A stretch of DNA of 39,188 nucleotides, from contig JAJYHR010000002.1 of assembly GCA_021784675.1 (NCBI GenBank), positions 1 through 39,188 of the forward strand, written 5' to 3'. Source of the stretch: Actinomycetes bacterium (GTDB lineage: Bacteria > Actinomycetota > Acidimicrobiia > Acidimicrobiales > Acidimicrobiaceae). Positions 7,333 through 14,832 of the stretch are shown here, in pieces. Under the pieces are notes generated by a model, which did not search any database, was not told where the DNA came from, and saw only the letters and a list, made by a program, of their open reading frames with translations. The stretch's first letter is position 1. Each line of letters begins with the position of its first letter. A program made the translations under genes and the position numbers.

Positions 7333-8253
7333 GTGAGATACCGGCAGCTGGGAAGATCAGGGCTACGCGTCTCCGAGGTGGGGCTCGGATGCAATAATTT
7401 TGGGGAACGGCTTGACCTGGAGCGGTCGAGAGCCGTGATCGAGGCGGCGCTCGCGAGCGGGATAAACCTCTTCGATACCGCCGACATCTACGGGGTCGCG
7501 GGAGCCTCGGAGGAGATCGTCGGCACGGTGCTGCGTCCCCACCGGGCGGAGGTGGTAATCGCCACCAAGTTCGGGATGGACATGGGCACCGGAGAGCTGG
7601 CCCGGGGGTCCAGAAGGTACCTGACTCGAGCGCTCGAGGCCTCCCTCCGGCGGCTGGGGACGGACTACATCGACCTCTACCAGCTCCACGAGCCCGACCC
7701 CCTCACCCCTATCGAGGAGACCATCTCCGCCCTCGACGACGCCGTGCGCTCGGGGAAGGTGCGCTACGTCGGCTCCTCCAACCTGGCGGCGTGGCAGGTT
7801 GTCGAGGTCGACCTGATCTCGCGGGAGCTGGGCGCGAGCCGGTTGATCTCCGCGCAGAACCTCTACTCCCTGCTCGAGCGGGGGGTGGAGCGGGAGCTCG
7901 TCCCGGCCTGCCGCAGCTACGGGGTAGGCATCCTTCCCTTTTACCCGCTCGCATCGGGCCTGCTCACGGGCAAGTTCAAGCGCGGCGAGGCCGCCCCGCC
8001 CGGCACCCGGATAGCTTCGCGCCCGGAGAGGCTGGCCTCCGCCGACTTTAACCGCATCGAACGGCTGGAGGGGTACGCCCGCTCGGCCGGGATGGAGCTG
8101 ATCGATCTGGCCTTCGCCTACCTGCTGGCCGAGGGGCAGGTAGGCTCGGTTATCGCCGGCGCCACCTCTCCAGAGCAGATCGCCAGGAACGTGGCCACCC
8201 AGGAGCACTCGCTCTCCCTGGAGCAGGCGGCAGAGGTTAGGGGGCTCGGATGA
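7333..8253 (+). CDS. Aldo/keto reductase
   Basis: The 306-residue product is an NADPH-dependent aldo/keto reductase with a TIM-barrel fold, probably cytoplasmic. It starts MRYRQLGRSGLRVSEVGLGC. The catalytic tetrad is visible: Asp and Tyr in FDTADIYG, Lys in VIATKFGMD, and His in YQLHEPDPLTP. The cofactor-binding end is also recognisable in GVIAGATSPEQIARN-like sequence (here SVIAGATSPEQIARN). Substrate cannot be predicted. Resemblance is to the AKR subgroup annotated as general oxidoreductases (YajO/Tas-like). Its stop overlaps the start of the next gene (ATGA), so the two are translationally coupled. Confidence 0.88.
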   Translation: MRYRQLGRSGLRVSEVGLGCNNFGERLDLERSRAVIEAALASGINLFDTADIYGVAGASEEIVGTVLRPHRAEVVIATKFGMDMGTGELARGSRRYLTRALEASLRRLGTDYIDLYQLHEPDPLTPIEETISALDDAVRSGKVRYVGSSNLAAWQVVEVDLISRELGASRLISAQNLYSLLERGVERELVPACRSYGVGILPFYPLASGLLTGKFKRGEAAPPGTRIASRPERLASADFNRIERLEGYARSAGMELIDLAFAYLLAEGQVGSVIAGATSPEQIARNVATQEHSLSLEQAAEVRGLG

Positions 8254-9167
8254 TGCTGGATCCGCTCGTAGACGCCCTGCTGACCCAACTCGACGCGGGT
8301 CCGATTGCGGCGATGCCGCTGGAAGAGGCTCGGGCCAACCTCGACCTGCTCACCCGTCTCGGCTTCAGCCGGAGCGTCGCCATGTCCGAGGTTAGGGAGG
8401 TGACTATCCCCGGGGAGGTGGAGATCCCGGCGAGGCTCTACGTCCCGAAGGGGGATCGGCTGGCCCGGCTCACCCTGTTCTTTCACGGTGGCGGCTTCGT
8501 CCTCGGAAGCCTGGGCGGCTACGACGGCATGGCCCGCTACCTGGCTGGAGCCACCCGGGCGCCGGTGTTGTCGGTTGGGTACCGGCTCGCGCCGGAGTAC
8601 CCGTTCCCGGCCGCGGTGGCCGACGCGCTCGCCGCCCTCTCCTTTGCGGCTGGGAACCTGGCGGAGCTCGGCGGTGCGAGCCGTCTCGGCCTCGCCGGCG
8701 ACTCCGCGGGCGGCAACCTGGCGGCGGTGGCGGCACTCGAGGCCCGGGACCTCGGCATCGACGTCGCCGGCCAGCTCCTCATCTACCCGGCCTGCGACTT
8801 CGCCGGGGAGTACCCGTCGATGGCCGAGTTCGCTGCCGGCTACTTCCTCACCCTCGAGGACCTGATCTGGTTTGGGGGCTGTTACCTCCAGGAGGCCGGC
8901 CAAGCGGCCGACTGGAGGGTCAGCCCGGCGCTCGCGCCCGACCATGCCAACCTGGCACCGGCGGTGATCGGAGTCGCCGGCTACGACCCGCTGCGGGACC
9001 ACGGGCTACGCTACTCCGAGCTGCTTGCCGGCTCCGGAGTTCCGGTCGAGCTGAGGAGCTATGGAGACATGATCCACGGCTTTGCCGCTCTAACCGGCCT
9101 GGTTCCGGCGGCAAAGAGCGCGTTCGACGATCTTATCGGGCTCTACCGGGGGCTGCTCGCCCGCTAG
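8250..9167 (+). CDS. Alpha/beta hydrolase of the hormone-sensitive lipase family
   Basis: The 305-residue product is a carboxylic-ester hydrolase of the HSL (bacterial family IV) type. The oxyanion-hole motif HGGGF is near residue 78, the nucleophile elbow is GDSAGGN (Ser near 153), the acidic residue is in YDPLRDHG and the catalytic His in MIHGFAAL. No signal peptide is seen. The ATG at 8250 overlaps the aldo/keto reductase stop. The pair may process a common ester or carbonyl substrate, but this is an inference from coupling only. The TAG stop shares the palindromic CTAG with the stop of the convergent ppc gene. Confidence 0.88.
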   Translation: MMLDPLVDALLTQLDAGPIAAMPLEEARANLDLLTRLGFSRSVAMSEVREVTIPGEVEIPARLYVPKGDRLARLTLFFHGGGFVLGSLGGYDGMARYLAGATRAPVLSVGYRLAPEYPFPAAVADALAALSFAAGNLAELGGASRLGLAGDSAGGNLAAVAALEARDLGIDVAGQLLIYPACDFAGEYPSMAEFAAGYFLTLEDLIWFGGCYLQEAGQAADWRVSPALAPDHANLAPAVIGVAGYDPLRDHGLRYSELLAGSGVPVELRSYGDMIHGFAALTGLVPAAKSAFDDLIGLYRGLLAR

Positions 9168-11659
9168 CCGGTGTTCTTCTGGCAGGCGGCGATGGCGTTG
9201 ATCGAGCGGAGGACCAGGGTCAGCTGCTCCTCTCCGTGGTGCTCGCGGTACTCGGCCAGGAGCTGGACCTGGATCCGGTTGAGCTCCTTGAGGAAGGCGC
9301 TCCGATCCCGGAGCGACTGGCGCATCCGCGGATCGTGATCGAGGAGGGAGCCGCTGCCGGTTGCGGCCAGCACCTCGGCCACGCTGAGCTCGTACTCCTC
9401 CCTGATCTGCTGGTAGATCCGGGCAGCCATCCCGGCGTCGGGGACCAGGTTGCGGTACCAACCGGCGATCTCGAGGTCCGCCTTCGCGAGGGCGATCTGG
9501 ACGTTGTCGAGCATGGTCTGGACCAGGGGCCACCGGGAGCGCATGGCATGGATCTCCGGGAGGCCAAAGCGCTCCCTGGCGGAGCGGAGCGCGGAGCCAA
9601 AGCCAAACCAGGCGGGGAGGGTGTGCCGCGATTGGGCCCAGGCGAAGACCCAAGGTATGGCGCGAATCGAGGAAAGCCCAAGGTCGCCGGAGGCTCTCCG
9701 GGCGGGACGGGAGCCGATCCGGAGCTTGGTCAGCTCGGGGAAGGGGGTGGCCGCCTGAAAGTAGTCGAAGAAGCCCTCCTGCCCGGTCAGGCTGCGGTAG
9801 GCCGACTCCGCCTCCCGGGCCAGCGTGCCCATGATCGCGCGGTCGTCGGGGTTGAGGTGCTGGGGGTGCCGCCTACCCTGGAGGGTCCCGAGTATCCCCG
9901 CGGCAAGCTCCATCGCGGCCCGCTCTGGCGTCGGGTACTTGAAGGAGATGGTTTCGCCCTGCTCGGTGACCCGATTCCTCCCCTGGAGCGCCGCCGGGGG
10001 TTGCGCGCGTACCAGCTTTCCCATCGGGCCGCCGCCACGCCCCACCGTTCCCCCCCGTCCGTGGAAGAGGTCGATGAGCACGCCGTGGCGTCGCCCCAGC
10101 GTCGCCAGCTGCTCCTGTGCCCGGTACAGTGACCAGCTCGACGCCAGCAACCCACCGTCCTTGGCGGAGTCGGAGTAACCGAGCATCACCTCCTGCCGCA
10201 GCCCGAGGGCGTCCAGGTGCTCCCGGTAGGCCGGCGTGGAGAGGAGGGAGTCCATCACCGCCTCCAGGTGCGACAGGTCGGCGATGGTCTCGAACAGCGG
10301 CGTGATCCGGATCCCTCTCCCCTCGCTTGCGGAGAGCCCGTGGGTCCGGGCGAGCACCAGCAGCGCCAGGATGTCGGCTTGGTGGTGGGTCATCGAGATC
10401 ACGTAGCTGCCGATCGCGTCCCTCCCAATGTGGTCGATCACGGTGTTCAGGCAGTTGAAGAGGGCGGTGAGGTCCGCGGTCAGCGAGGTGCGGGCGGCTC
10501 CCGGCGGCTTCGGGTCGCGGAGCAGCTCGGCGAGGAGGCCGCTCTGGATATCGGGAGCGAGGCTGGCGTAGCGCTCGTAACCGGGCAGGTAGCCAAAGAG
10601 CTCCTCGATGGCTTGGTGGTGCACCGAGGACTCCTGCCTGATGTCCAGGGAGACCAGGTGGGTGCCGAACGACCGGACCTGCCAGAGGAGGTCCTGGATC
10701 TCGCCGAGCGCGAGCTCCCGGTCACCGTGCCCCAGGAGGCTCTCCCGGATGGTGATCAGGTCCTCCTCGAGGAGCGCCGCGGAGAGGACCGGAATGTCGA
10801 GCGTGTCCGGACGGTTCTCCAGGCGGACGATCTCGTTGTCGATCCGGGCAAGCAGGTAGTAAAGCTTCTGCCGGTAGGGCTCGTCGAGATAGCGGGAGCG
10901 GACCCAGGGGGCGAGGTTGACGAAGTCGGCCTCGTCGCGGTGGAGGGAGTCGAGCAGGCGGTCGGAGAAGGTGGTGAAGTGGAGGGAGTGGGAGAGCCGC
11001 CGCCGGAGAGCGTTGAGCCGCTTCTGGTACTCGCGCAGGGCCGCCACCGCGTTGGAGCGGGCGGCGTTGCAGGTGGTCTCGGCCCTGACGTTGGGGTTGC
11101 CGTCACGGTCGCCCCCGATCCAGGAGCCGAAGCCGATCACCTGGTCGAGCTCGGTCGGGTCAACTCCAAGGAGGCTGGCCAGGAGGCGGCAGAGCCTGGG
11201 GACCGCATCGAAGAAGCTCGAGGTCAGGTAGAAGATCCCGGTCTCGACCTCGTCGGCCACCTCCGGCTGCCGCCCGCGGACCTCCTCCGTGAACCAGAGC
11301 AGCCGCATGTCTCCCGGGCTGACCTGGCCGGGGTTCTCGGCGATCCGCTTCAGCGTCGAGAGCACGGTCCGCCGCTTGGTCTCGGTGGGGTGCGCCGTGA
11401 TCACCGGGACAAAGGCCACCCCGTCGACCTCCGCCGCCTCGACGGCAGGGAGGGGCGGCGTGTCGGTCACCGCCTCCAGCATGTTCAGGGTGTTGAAGGC
11501 GATCCCGATCAGGCGGATCAGGTCCCGGCGGGCGAGCGCATCTTTGGGAGCCTCGGGAGCGGACCCGGCTCGCAAAGCCTCGAACGCGGAGGCCGCTTCC
11601 GGGTGGGCGTGATTTACCAGCTCTTCGAGCGGCACTAACTCGAGGGGGTCTACACCCAC
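9164..11659 (-). CDS. ppc: Phosphoenolpyruvate carboxylase
   Basis: PEP carboxylase adds bicarbonate to PEP to give oxaloacetate, the anaplerotic feed of the TCA cycle. The product is 831 residues from GTG 11659, a little shorter than the usual 880-960. Motifs in order are FVPVITAHPTETKRR (catalytic His), GSWIGGDRDGNPNV, LVSLDIRQESSVH, EVMLGYSDSAKDGG, LFHGRGGTVGRGGGP, KLRIGSRPARR and RAIPWVFAWAQSR. The C-terminus is the invariant NTG. The open frame extends further upstream but only through a tRNA gene, so that part is rejected. GTG 11659 has an AAGGGAG Shine-Dalgarno sequence 10 nt upstream, and GTG 11635 is an alternative. tRNA-Ser(GGA) precedes it on the same strand. Confidence 0.94.
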   Translation of the reverse strand: MGVDPLELVPLEELVNHAHPEAASAFEALRAGSAPEAPKDALARRDLIRLIGIAFNTLNMLEAVTDTPPLPAVEAAEVDGVAFVPVITAHPTETKRRTVLSTLKRIAENPGQVSPGDMRLLWFTEEVRGRQPEVADEVETGIFYLTSSFFDAVPRLCRLLASLLGVDPTELDQVIGFGSWIGGDRDGNPNVRAETTCNAARSNAVAALREYQKRLNALRRRLSHSLHFTTFSDRLLDSLHRDEADFVNLAPWVRSRYLDEPYRQKLYYLLARIDNEIVRLENRPDTLDIPVLSAALLEEDLITIRESLLGHGDRELALGEIQDLLWQVRSFGTHLVSLDIRQESSVHHQAIEELFGYLPGYERYASLAPDIQSGLLAELLRDPKPPGAARTSLTADLTALFNCLNTVIDHIGRDAIGSYVISMTHHQADILALLVLARTHGLSASEGRGIRITPLFETIADLSHLEAVMDSLLSTPAYREHLDALGLRQEVMLGYSDSAKDGGLLASSWSLYRAQEQLATLGRRHGVLIDLFHGRGGTVGRGGGPMGKLVRAQPPAALQGRNRVTEQGETISFKYPTPERAAMELAAGILGTLQGRRHPQHLNPDDRAIMGTLAREAESAYRSLTGQEGFFDYFQAATPFPELTKLRIGSRPARRASGDLGLSSIRAIPWVFAWAQSRHTLPAWFGFGSALRSARERFGLPEIHAMRSRWPLVQTMLDNVQIALAKADLEIAGWYRNLVPDAGMAARIYQQIREEYELSVAEVLAATGSGSLLDHDPRMRQSLRDRSAFLKELNRIQVQLLAEYREHHGEEQLTLVLRSINAIAACQKNTG

Positions 11660-11719
11660 GCTTTTGCGACTCCCTTCGAATCCGGGTGCGGGCGCCACCG
11701 GGACGCCCGCGTCGTCGAG

Positions 11720-11804
11720 CGGAGGAGGTGGGATTCGAACCCACGGTGAGTTGCCCCACACGCGACTTCCAATCGCGCCGATTCGGCCGCTCTCGCACCC
11801 CTCC
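11720..11804 (-). tRNA. tRNA-Ser (anticodon GGA)
   Basis: On the minus strand, acceptor GGAGGGG pairs with CTCCTCC (one G-T). The anticodon stem CGCGA/TCGCG closes TTGGAAG, giving anticodon GGA. A long variable arm is present, and the T-arm is GTGGG-TTCGAAT-CCCAC. The 3' CCA is not encoded (discriminator G followed by CTC), unlike tRNA-Ser(UGA) at 250-336. It lies 60 nt upstream of ppc in the same direction. Confidence 0.93.
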
Positions 11805-11854
11805 ATGCCCCGGAGGTGTCCCACCAGGGTGTGCTAAACTATCTTACTGTTCCT

Positions 11855-11990
11855 GCAAGCGTGGCCATCACGGAAGCCGGGCCCCACGTGGCGGTGGCCC
11901 GTGAACCGGGTCAGGGCCGGAAGGCAGCAGCCCTCAGCGGTGTCCATCGGGTACCGTGGGAAGCCTGGCTTCCGCGATGGCCACGCTTGC
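11855..11990 (+). ncRNA. ffs: Signal recognition particle RNA (4.5S-type)
   Basis: The conserved apical domain signature is GGGTCAGGGCCGGAAGGCAG followed by CAGCCCT (about 11908-11934). It is enclosed by a long stem: 11855-11878 pairs with 11967-11990 over 24 bp with a single A-C mismatch. This RNA binds Ffh and targets membrane proteins to FtsY. About 136 nt is somewhat longer than the E. coli 4.5S RNA. A TATCTT or TAAACT box at 11835-11845 lies at the right distance for a promoter. Location between tRNA-Ser and dnaX is a familiar actinobacterial arrangement. Confidence 0.93.
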
Positions 11991-12040
11991 TCCCGGTTGC
12001 CGGGAGCGGTAGGTCAAGGAGGCGCGTCACAGCGAGCGGT

Positions 12041-12046
12041 TAGGAT
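12041..12046 (+). promoter_or_regulatory. -10 box of dnaX, leaderless start
   Basis: TAGGAT is followed by exactly 6 nt (TGGCGT) and the GTG start at 12053, with no Shine-Dalgarno sequence. Confidence 0.55.
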
Positions 12047-12052
12047 TGGCGT

Positions 12053-13825
12053 GTGGCGATCAACTACCAGTCCCTCTACCGGCGATTCCGGCCACAGCGC
12101 TTCGAGGACGTCCTGGGGCAGGCGCACGTTACCCGGGCGCTTCGCTCCGCCGTCGCCTCCGGCTCGGTGTCTCACGCCTACCTTTTCAGCGGGCCGAGGG
12201 GAACCGGCAAGACCTCGACGGCAAGGATCCTGGCGATGGCGCTCAACTGCGAGGCGCCGGTCGAGGGGGAGCCCTGCCTCGGCTGTGCCTCCTGCCTCTC
12301 GATAGCGGAGGGCCGCTCGATAGACGTCGAGGAGGTCGACGCCGCCTCGAACTCCGGAGTCGATTCGATCCGCTGGCTGATCCAGACCGCGGCTACCGCC
12401 GGAACCGGTCGGTGGAGGGTGTACATCGTCGACGAGGTGCACATGCTCAGCACCGCGGCGTCTAACGCCCTGCTCAAGACGCTCGAGGAGCCACCGCCGC
12501 ACGTCGTCTTCATCCTGGCTACCACCAACCCGCAGAAGGTCCTGCCCACCGTGCTCTCCCGGACCCAGCACTACGAGTTCCGGCTTCTCGACGCCGCCGC
12601 CCTCGGGGAGGTGGTGAGCAGGGTGGTCGCCGCCGATTGCATCGAGCTCTCCCCGGACAGCCGGGAGTGGCTGCTCCGGCGGGGGGCCGGTTCGGCCCGC
12701 GACACCCTCTCCCTGCTCGAGCAGGTGGTCGCCTCCGGCGGGGTGATCGATGACGGGGTTGCTGAGGTGGGCGGGCTTGTTGACAGCCTCCTCGATCTCG
12801 ATCGGCGGGCGGTTGCCGCCGCCCTTGACGGGATGCTGTCGAGGGGCCTCGATCCGGTGCTGGTCCTGACCGACATGCTGGCGGAACTGAGGCGGCGTTT
12901 CCTGGGCCAGCTTGGCGTGGGTCAGGCGGCCGCCGGAGCGGCGGCCTACCCGCTTGCGAGGATCACCGGTGCTATGGAGTCGCTCGGGCGCCTCGGAGTG
13001 CACGTAAAGGAGTCGCTCGATCCCGGGATCATGCTGGAGGCCACCACCGCCTTGTTTATGGCGGAGCAGGAGGCCACCGTCGGTCTCGACCAGCGCATCG
13101 CCCGGCTGGAGCAGCGGCTCGATGCCCTCGAGGGATCCCCGGGGCGGGCCGCCACCCGGAGCGGAAGCGAGTTCAGCCGCCTCCGGGGTGCGATCCACGA
13201 GGCAGGGAGGGCGCGCTCGACGCAGCAGGCTGCCCCACAGCCACAGCCACAGCCACAGCCACAGCCACAGCCACAGCCACAGCCACAGCCACAGCCACAG
13301 CCAGGAGGAGAGGCGGCGAGCGGCAACGGGCCGGATCGTGCTCCCCGGGAGCCGGTAGGAGAGGCGCCGGCACCGCCGGCCGGGGGAGGGGTGGATGACC
13401 TTGAGCTCTTGCGCACCCGGATCCAAGCCGAGTGGACCGACCGGTTCCTCCCCGCCATCAAGGCGGGCACCTTCAAGGCGGTGATCAGGGATACCCGTCT
13501 CGCCATCGCCGGCGAGGGTACGATCGCGATCCTGGTCGACCACGCCAGCAGGCTTGAGCGGCTGTCCGTCTACGAGCGCGAGATCGCCGCCCTCTTTTCC
13601 GACCTCTACGGGGACGGATTCAGCGTTGTGCTCCAGCTCGACTCCGGAAGCCCCGCCACCGATCGGCAGGGTGCACCCGCCGGCTTCGCCCCCGCGCCCG
13701 CTCTAGAGGAGGTTGAGGAGGTCGAGGAGGCGGCGAGCTCAGTTGCGGACCTGAACGCCGACGTCATCGCCGACAACGTCGCCAGGGTGTTCCCGGGAGC
13801 CAGGATGCGCGATGTACCCCGATAG
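12053..13825 (+). CDS. dnaX: DNA polymerase III subunit gamma/tau
   Basis: DnaX is the ATPase motor of the clamp loader. The 590-residue product has Walker A GPRGTGKT at 47-54 and a zinc-binding module with Cys66, 75, 78 and 81. Walker B lies in YIVDEVHML near 127, and sensor I in ATTNPQKVLPTVLSR near 160. Domain III extends to about residue 365. A low-complexity linker at about 395-417 consists of eleven Pro-Gln pairs encoded by pure CCACAG repeats. The last part (about 440-590) resembles the tau C-terminal region that contacts the polymerase. The GTG start follows a TAGGAT box by 6 nt. Its end overlaps recR by 14 nt. Confidence 0.95.
   Translation: MAINYQSLYRRFRPQRFEDVLGQAHVTRALRSAVASGSVSHAYLFSGPRGTGKTSTARILAMALNCEAPVEGEPCLGCASCLSIAEGRSIDVEEVDAASNSGVDSIRWLIQTAATAGTGRWRVYIVDEVHMLSTAASNALLKTLEEPPPHVVFILATTNPQKVLPTVLSRTQHYEFRLLDAAALGEVVSRVVAADCIELSPDSREWLLRRGAGSARDTLSLLEQVVASGGVIDDGVAEVGGLVDSLLDLDRRAVAAALDGMLSRGLDPVLVLTDMLAELRRRFLGQLGVGQAAAGAAAYPLARITGAMESLGRLGVHVKESLDPGIMLEATTALFMAEQEATVGLDQRIARLEQRLDALEGSPGRAATRSGSEFSRLRGAIHEAGRARSTQQAAPQPQPQPQPQPQPQPQPQPQPQPGGEAASGNGPDRAPREPVGEAPAPPAGGGVDDLELLRTRIQAEWTDRFLPAIKAGTFKAVIRDTRLAIAGEGTIAILVDHASRLERLSVYEREIAALFSDLYGDGFSVVLQLDSGSPATDRQGAPAGFAPAPALEEVEEVEEAASSVADLNADVIADNVARVFPGARMRDVPR
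13235..13300 (+). repeat. Hexanucleotide microsatellite (CCACAG) x 11 inside dnaX
   Basis: Eleven exact tandem copies of CCACAG encode eleven Pro-Gln pairs in the linker between the DnaX ATPase/collar part and its C-terminal domain. The unit is a multiple of three, so copy-number changes only lengthen or shorten the linker. Confidence 0.95.
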
Positions 13826-14405
13826 CCTCCAGGGCCTCATCGATGAGCTGGCAAGGCTTCCCGGCATCGGTCCGAAGTCGGCGCAGCGGATCGCGCTAAG
13901 CGTGGTGAAGCGCGGACCCGTCGACGCCCGCCGGCTGGCGGATTCCCTGGTTGGCGCGGTCTCCAAGGTGCGCCCCTGCCGGGAGTGCTTCGCCCTCTCC
14001 GACGGAGAGCTCTGCCCGGTCTGCGCCAACCCGACACGGGACCAGGCGACCATCTGCGTGGTCGAGGGGGAGCGGGACGTGCTCGCCTTCGAGCGGGCGA
14101 AGGCCTTCTCCGGCCGGTACCACGTCCTGGGAGGGGTGATCAACCCGCTGGAGGGGATCGGTCCGGAGGATATCCACCTCAAAGAGCTGCTCGAGAGGCT
14201 GAGGAGCGCGGAGGTGCAGGAGGTCATCCTGGCCACCTCGGCTACGGTCGAGGGGGAGGCGACCGCCCGTTACCTGGCCCGGCTCCTCGAACCCTCCGGG
14301 ATCAGCATCTCCAGACTCGCCACCGGTGTGCCGGTGGGCGGAGACCTCGACTACGTCGACGAGGTGACCTTGGGTATGGCGCTCGAGGGTCGCCGGCAGC
14401 TCTAG
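13812..14405 (+). CDS. recR: Recombination mediator RecR
   Basis: RecR works with RecO/RecF to load RecA on gapped DNA. The 197-residue product has the N-terminal helix-hairpin-helix LPGIGPKSAQRIAL at 16-29 and the zinc finger with Cys56, 59, 68 and 71 (CRECFALSDGELCPVC). The TOPRIM domain starts with ICVVEGERDVLAFE near 81 and continues through VLGGVINPLEGIGPEDI. The C-terminal Walker-B-like and tail region (ISRLATGVPVGGDLDYVD) is complete. ATG 13812 lies inside the 3' end of dnaX, a common coupled arrangement. Confidence 0.95.
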   Translation: MYPDSLQGLIDELARLPGIGPKSAQRIALSVVKRGPVDARRLADSLVGAVSKVRPCRECFALSDGELCPVCANPTRDQATICVVEGERDVLAFERAKAFSGRYHVLGGVINPLEGIGPEDIHLKELLERLRSAEVQEVILATSATVEGEATARYLARLLEPSGISISRLATGVPVGGDLDYVDEVTLGMALEGRRQL

Positions 14406-14412
14406 TCCCGGT

Positions 14413-14832
14413 TCACGGGAGCTCTGCCGGCTCCTGCACCAGCTCGATCAGGGTGCCGTTTGCGGACTTGGGGTGGAGGAAGGCGACCAAGGTTCCGCGC
14501 GACCCGGAGCGGGGAGCTTGGTCTATAGGGGTGAAACCCATGGAGCGGGCGGCGCTGATCGCCTCCGCGCAGTTCGGAACGCGGAGCCCCATGTGGTGGA
14601 GGCCCTCGCCACGGCGCTCGATGAACCGGGCCACCGTGGAGTCCGGCCTCGCCGCCGAGACCAGCTGGATGTAGCTTCCGGCCAGCAGGAGGAGGGCCTC
14701 GTCGACGCCGTCCGCCTCGATGATCTCGCGGTGCGCCAGCTCGGCTCCGAGCTGCTCCCAATGCGCTATCGCCGACTCCAGGTCGGAGACCGCGATAGCT
14801 ACGTGGTCGATGCTGGTGCCTTGCAGAGTCAC
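14413..14832 (-). CDS. mce: Methylmalonyl-CoA (ethylmalonyl-CoA) epimerase
   Basis: The 139-residue product is a vicinal-oxygen-chelate protein of the methylmalonyl-CoA epimerase family, which inverts the alpha carbon of methyl- or ethylmalonyl-CoA. Likely metal ligands are His in SIDHVAIAVSD, Gln in SYIQLVSA, His in GLHHMGLRV and Glu in GTLIELVQE. The GTG at 14832 shares GTGA with the stop of ccr and has a GAGGAG ribosome-binding site on the minus strand. A longer open frame upstream only overlaps ccr. Cotranscription with ccr suggests it serves the ethylmalonyl-CoA pathway, making the epimer needed by the next mutase. The two stop regions of mce and recR are 7 nt apart. Confidence 0.9.
   Translation of the reverse strand: MTLQGTSIDHVAIAVSDLESAIAHWEQLGAELAHREIIEADGVDEALLLLAGSYIQLVSAARPDSTVARFIERRGEGLHHMGLRVPNCAEAISAARSMGFTPIDQAPRSGSRGTLVAFLHPKSANGTLIELVQEPAELP

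Noticed and set aside
10217-11638. Long open frame on the plus strand opposite ppc
   Set aside because: Low-complexity Gly/Glu/Val-rich translation, no start signal, and fully opposite a well-supported gene.
11660-11824. Upstream extension of the ppc reading frame to about 886 codons
   Set aside because: The extra part is a translation of the tRNA-Ser(GGA) gene and its flanks. The start was placed at GTG 11659.
13235-13300. CRISPR-like array
   Set aside because: Uniform 6-bp units without spacers inside a coding region. No CRISPR array or cas gene is seen anywhere in the window.
12014-13543. Minus-strand frame opposite dnaX with a long Trp/Leu repeat
   Set aside because: The repeat is just the antisense translation of the CCACAG microsatellite.
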